DNA of 64,000 nt from Lentinus brumalis (lineage: Eukaryota > Basidiomycota > Agaricomycetes > Polyporales > Polyporaceae), in contig MARA01000004.1 of NCBI GenBank assembly GCA_001792895.1, positions 434,001 through 498,000 on the forward strand, in the 5' to 3' direction. The notes beneath the pieces were generated by a model, which worked only from the letters and a program-made list of their open reading frames with translations, had not been told where the DNA came from and made no database searches. How positions within the stretch are numbered: the stretch's first letter is position 1; every line of letters starts with the position of its first letter. The position numbers and the translations under genes were made by a program. Positions 60,951-64,000 of this stretch are shown here, piece by piece.

Positions 60951-61687
60951 CTACTTGTGCGTGACGAAGCCGGGGCCAGAGTAGCCCTCCGAGCTGATAC
61001 CTGCACAGGACGGGGGACGGGGACGGGACGGGGCGGCACGTCAGTCGCAGTCCAGACCGACGGCCATGGGCGATACCGGGACGTACCGTGGATGGGGTTC
61101 GACTTTTGCTCGAGGGCGCGTTCGTTCGCGGCCTCCTCCCACTCCTTCGAGATGGTCCGGGGCGGGGCGGGCGCTGTAAAGAGGAGGGGAAAGTGAGCGA
61201 GGGGGTACGACAGCATACACGAGGGCCGGGCACGTACCGGTAGCACGGATGGAGAAGAAGATGACGCCGGCAGCGGCGATGGACGCGGCGACGCCAGCGA
61301 TGACTTTGGGGAGCGTGCCGGGGGGCTGACGGGCGCACGGGGGCCGTGCGGGCCAAATGCGACGTAGTACGCTGGCGGGGCTCGCGTCAGCAAAAAGGGC
61401 TCACGCGCAGAGATACGGCGGGGGAAAGGGGACGCACCGGCCTTCTTTTCGTCGATGGAGAGGGTCTTCCAGTCCTTCTTCTGGAGCTCCTCGAGCTGCT
61501 GGTGGATGACGAGCTGCTCGTCCGCGGAGAGCCGCTCCCACATCGCCTCGACGTTGGAGAGCGGGATCACGGGCGACGCAGACGACGCGGCGGGGGCGGC
61601 AGCGTGCGCGGAGCTCGCCGCGGCGGCGAATGCGCGGTTCGCGGGGCGGAGGGGGAGTCGGGGACGCGCCAGGCGGAGGGCTTGCAT
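60951..61687 (-). CDS. COX5: Cytochrome c oxidase subunit Cox5 (COX4 family), apparent 1-bp frameshift
   Basis: Four exons on the minus strand: 61438-61687, 61238-61371, 61087-61173 and 60951-61000, about 173 residues. An Arg/Ala-rich mitochondrial presequence (MQALRLARPRLPLRPANRAF) is followed by the matrix part with MWERLSADEQLVIHQQLEELQKKDWKTLSIDEKKAAYY, VAFGPHGPRAPV, one transmembrane helix (LPKVIAGVAASIAAAGVIFF), then ISKEWEEAANERALEQKSNP and the terminal GYSGPGFVTHK. All parts are diagnostic of COX4/Cox5. In exon 2, between GPRAPV and PGTLPK, the reading frame jumps by one at a run of six C (~61315-61320); seven C would restore it. Cox5 is needed for respiration, so a sequence error is likelier than a real lesion. 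Confidence 0.88.
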
Positions 61688-61795
61688 GGGGACGACGGCG
61701 GGGTAGACGAGGGAGGCAGGAGAGAAGACGCAAATGCGTGGACGGAGGGACAGGAGCACAGGCGCCCGCACGACAACACGAAAAGGCAACCCTCC

Positions 61796-61800
61796 ATTGG
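61796..61800 (-). promoter_or_regulatory. CCAAT box upstream of Cox5
   Basis: CCAAT on the minus strand, 109 bp before the Cox5 start codon. The HAP complex binds CCAAT at many respiratory genes in fungi, so the site fits the gene. Binding here is inference. Confidence 0.35.
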
Positions 61801-61833
61801 CCGGCGCTGAGCGGCACGGCTTCAGCCGACCTG

Positions 61834-61924
61834 GCCAGAACGACCTCGACGGCCGGACTCAACGCCAGCGCGCGATGTGCATCACTCTAGAACAACGCGG
61901 ATGCGCTAACCACTGTATTCTGAC
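61834..61924 (-). tRNA. tRNA-like sequence, probably degenerate
   Basis: Between Cox5 and Gis2, the minus strand starts GTCAGAA and ends TTCTGGC, which pair over 7 bp with one G:U. After TA comes CAGTGGTTAGCGC, very close to a tRNA D-arm (consensus A box around AGTGGTTAG), but three bases of the 5' D-stem are missing. A short CGCG/CGCG stem could enclose an intron-bearing anticodon loop, and CGGCC...GGTCG can form a T-stem with a loop of only five bases. I cannot read a sure anticodon. A decayed tRNA gene or chance are both possible. Confidence 0.25.
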
Positions 61925-62052
61925 ACACATGACGGGAGACGCGTGATAATGCTATAATCGAGACGACGCGACCATGATACACGGATCACAAGCAAGGAGA
62001 CGACGACGATACGAGGCACAACAGATTAGTGATACAAAAACTCGTGCAGCGA

Positions 62053-62962
62053 TCAAGCACCCTCGGCGGCGGCGGCGGTCGTGGCGTTCGGGCAGTCGCG
62101 GGATATATGTCTGGAGGACGCAGCATGAGCGAGAGAAGCACGACAGGCAAGAGAGACGTACCCCTCGGAACCGCACGAATAGCAGGCCCTGCGCTGGGGC
62201 TGCGGGCAGTCCTTCGAGATGTGGCCCTGTGATCCCACGTAAATCTGAATGCACATCCCTAATCATATGAGGATGGACTCACGAAACCACTGCAGTTGTA
62301 GCACTTCGAGCCCTGCACGCAGTCGCGCGAAAGGTGGCCGACGCCCCCGCACGTGTAGCTGCAGGCCGACATTAGCAACCACCTCTGGACAGACACGAAA
62401 GGAGCACTGACCAGGTGCGGGACTGGCCTCCGCTGAAGTTCTGGAAACCACCACTGGCACCGCCAAACCCACCGCCGCTGCTGTTGGTGCCCGGGGCTTC
62501 GGGGCACGAGCGGGCGATGTGGCCAACCTTGCCGCACCTGTAGCACTCAGTCCCGGAGTTGCTGGCACTGTTGTTGTTGAAGGCGGCGAAGTTGCCGGTG
62601 GATGCGGTGTTCTCGGGGCACTCGCGGCTCTGCAAGGGATGAGCGGGGTGCGGCGAGGATGCAAGACGAGTACTCACGATGTGGCCCTCCTTGCCGCACT
62701 TATAGCAGGTCTTTGCCTTCGCCTCTGCGGTGCAGTCTTTGCTCACGTGGCCCTCGAGGCCGCAGTTGTAACTGAACGAATGTGAGCATACAAGGCGCGC
62801 AGATCAATGGAGGGTGGGCGTACCAGGTAGGGGTTCCTGCCTTGGGGCAGTTCGCGGCTTGGTGACCGACTGCACAACAAGTATCGGCAACTGAATCGGG
62901 AACAAACCCAGGAAGGATGGACACTTACATCCCCCGCAGTTGAAGCATCCCCGAGCAGCCAT
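62053..62962 (-). CDS. GIS2: Gis2/Byr3/CNBP-type zinc-knuckle nucleic-acid-binding protein
   Basis: Seven exons on the minus strand: 62929-62962, 62824-62869, 62678-62771, 62412-62629, 62283-62358, 62162-62226 and 62053-62110, 196 residues in one frame. It starts MAARGCFNCGG. Seven CCHC knuckles (CX2CX4HX4C) follow: CFNCGGFGHQAANC, CYNCGLEGHVSKDC, CYKCGKEGHISREC, CYRCGKVGHIARSC, CYTCGGVGHLSRDC, CYNCSGFGHISKDC and CYSCGSEGHISRDC, with an Asn/Ser/Gly-rich spacer between knuckles 4 and 5. Introns cut almost every knuckle between its cysteine pair and the histidine. Yeast Gis2 and human CNBP bind mRNA and single-stranded DNA and act in translation and stress granules. The number of knuckles equals that of the family. 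Confidence 0.92.
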
Positions 62963-63235
62963 CGTAGTCGCAGGAAGTTTTAGTGGAGAGAACTGTAAGA
63001 TGAATAAAGAGTGCGTGCGCGAGGCGGTGGATGAGCGAGAGGCAATACCGACGACCCCGCAGGATCGTCGCGAACATGAGCGACGTACATGAGAAGAGGC
63101 GAGAACGAGGGAGCCGGAGAGCGGTCGAGGAGTAGAGGAACGAAGCGAGGCTGGAGGAAGATTGGATCCTAGGATTTCGATCACGTAAGCAACCGCCGTC
63201 CATATATGTGCACACAGAGCCGCACGTGGGGCGGC

Positions 63236-63264
63236 GATTGGCGGCGCATGCACAAGCGCCAATC
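63236..63264. promoter_or_regulatory. Inverted pair of CCAAT boxes
   Basis: gattggcg (63236-63243) and cgccaatc (63257-63264) form a perfect 8-bp inverted repeat, each arm containing a CCAAT box, 13 bp apart. It lies about 275-300 bp upstream of the Gis2 start. It could be a double site for the CCAAT-binding HAP complex. Confidence 0.4.
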
Positions 63265-63863
63265 TTATCTCGAGACGGAAATCTCGCTTCAGTTCACCGT
63301 GCAACGCCTTCGCGGGTCCGCAGTGGGCCTTGCTCGTTGCACGCCTTCTGCGACCCTGAGGACGGCGTGCTAGAGAGCTGCGTATCTTCTGCGGTCAGGG
63401 AAATGCATTGGGAAGCAGCTCGGAATATGATATCGAAGAGCCTCTAACTCGCTCCCGCGAGAAGCACATTCATTCACCCTCCCTCTTCTGAGGCTGATTG
63501 AGGACGAGGAAGCAGCGTACCGTTTCACCTTGACACACGGGTGAACAAGATGGTAGTGACCGTGGTCCAGAACTTGGCTGTAGCACACTCCCATTGGGAA
63601 AAGGCCTTACGAATGGGGAAGCTGTATTTGGCCCCATATCACATCCAGTGACAATGTGGACGGGGCGAGGCATCCACCCAACTCCTCAGGGACGACGAGA
63701 ATACAAAGACTTACACTTCTGATGATGACGGGTGTTGGGGCGGGGCAGTTGATGTACTAAGAAGGAAGCACGCAGAATATGGGGACGCAAGGGTTCACTG
63801 TTCAGCGGCCTCAAGACGGCGGTGCGGTGGTCTACAGATGCCCAAAAAGCATACATGAACTCC
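63265..63863. other. Intergenic
   Basis: About 600 bp with no supported gene. Gis2 and the partial gene at 63864 both lie on the minus strand, so the end next to 63864 is probably that gene's 3' UTR. Confidence 0.5.
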
Positions 63864-64000
63864 TCTAAACAGCGGGCTTCTTCGGCGCTGCGTCCGCGGG
63901 CGGGTACAGGTAGGTCTGCGAGTCCAAGACAGCCAGCACGGGAGAAGACCGGGACGCGGGAAACGGGTACGGGGACAAGGGAGCCAGGCAGACGGGCGTA
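63864..64000 (-). CDS. 3' end of an unidentified gene (partial)
   Basis: One minus-strand frame is open from the window end to a TAG at 63864-63866. It gives a Pro/Ser-rich stretch and a C-terminus reading VLAVLDSQTYLYPPADAAPKK plus two residues. The composition is protein-like. Too little is present to name a family, and the piece may include an intron. Confidence 0.4.

Noticed and set aside
60653..61789. 378-codon single-exon minus-strand frame over Cox5.
   Set aside because: It reads through Cox5 introns and contains only the N-terminal part in frame. The spliced Cox5 model explains the region.

Overview
The window is nuclear DNA of a filamentous basidiomycete, most likely an Agaricomycete. 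Genes carry many short introns of about 45-70 nt with GTRNGT donors and CTRAY-like branch sites, coding GC is high, and the proteins look like those of this group: a split Hel2/ZNF598, a PMT2-type mannosyltransferase, a GH16-like fragment and F-box-like families. There are no bacterial operons and no CRISPR array.

Positions 1-25142 are a direct tandem array with a period of about 10.3 kb. It holds one partial unit (1-4506) and two whole units (4507-14848 and 14849-25142). Each unit ends inside the last exon of a Hel2/ZNF598-type E3 ubiquitin ligase gene. Only the distal copy (22610-25802) runs on into the true C-terminus. The two proximal copies are broken by frameshifts and switch to an unrelated tail at the duplication junction. 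About 6 kb of each unit downstream of the truncated gene matches nothing I recognise.

From 25.8 to 37 kb gene density is low: mitochondrial ribosomal protein mL54, a small spliced hypothetical gene, two members of one F-box-like family (31247-32414 apparently intact, 34725-35903 with an internal stop), a 104-residue two-exon gene and a membrane protein with a frameshift. From 37 to 49 kb the annotation is firm: a 1022-residue coiled-coil protein, a Ubp3/USP10-like deubiquitinase in divergent orientation, a 12-exon PMT2-type protein O-mannosyltransferase and a 6-exon fibrillarin. A 133-bp direct repeat lies between the first two.

49.2-52.4 kb is gene-poor and holds a relic of a P4-type ATPase. 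From 52.4 to 64 kb come an 11-exon MFS (monocarboxylate-permease-like) transporter with one GC-AG intron, a divergent CK1-like kinase, a truncated GH16-like protein, an F-box/LRR protein, proteasome subunit Rpn8, cytochrome c oxidase subunit Cox5/COX4, a seven-zinc-knuckle Gis2/CNBP protein and the 3' end of one further gene.

Two themes recur. First, ubiquitin/proteasome parts are unusually frequent here (Hel2, USP, Rpn8 and three F-box-type genes). Second, at least four otherwise convincing genes, including the expected-essential Cox5, are each out of frame by exactly one missing base in a C or G run. Several differences between the tandem copies have the same form. Residual homopolymer under-calling is therefore a serious alternative to true pseudogenisation.

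I did not find a convincing wholly new biological system. The best candidates for novelty are the tandem array with its Hel2 breakpoint and the unexplained 6 kb it carries. Exon boundaries were worked out by eye and may be off by a base or so.
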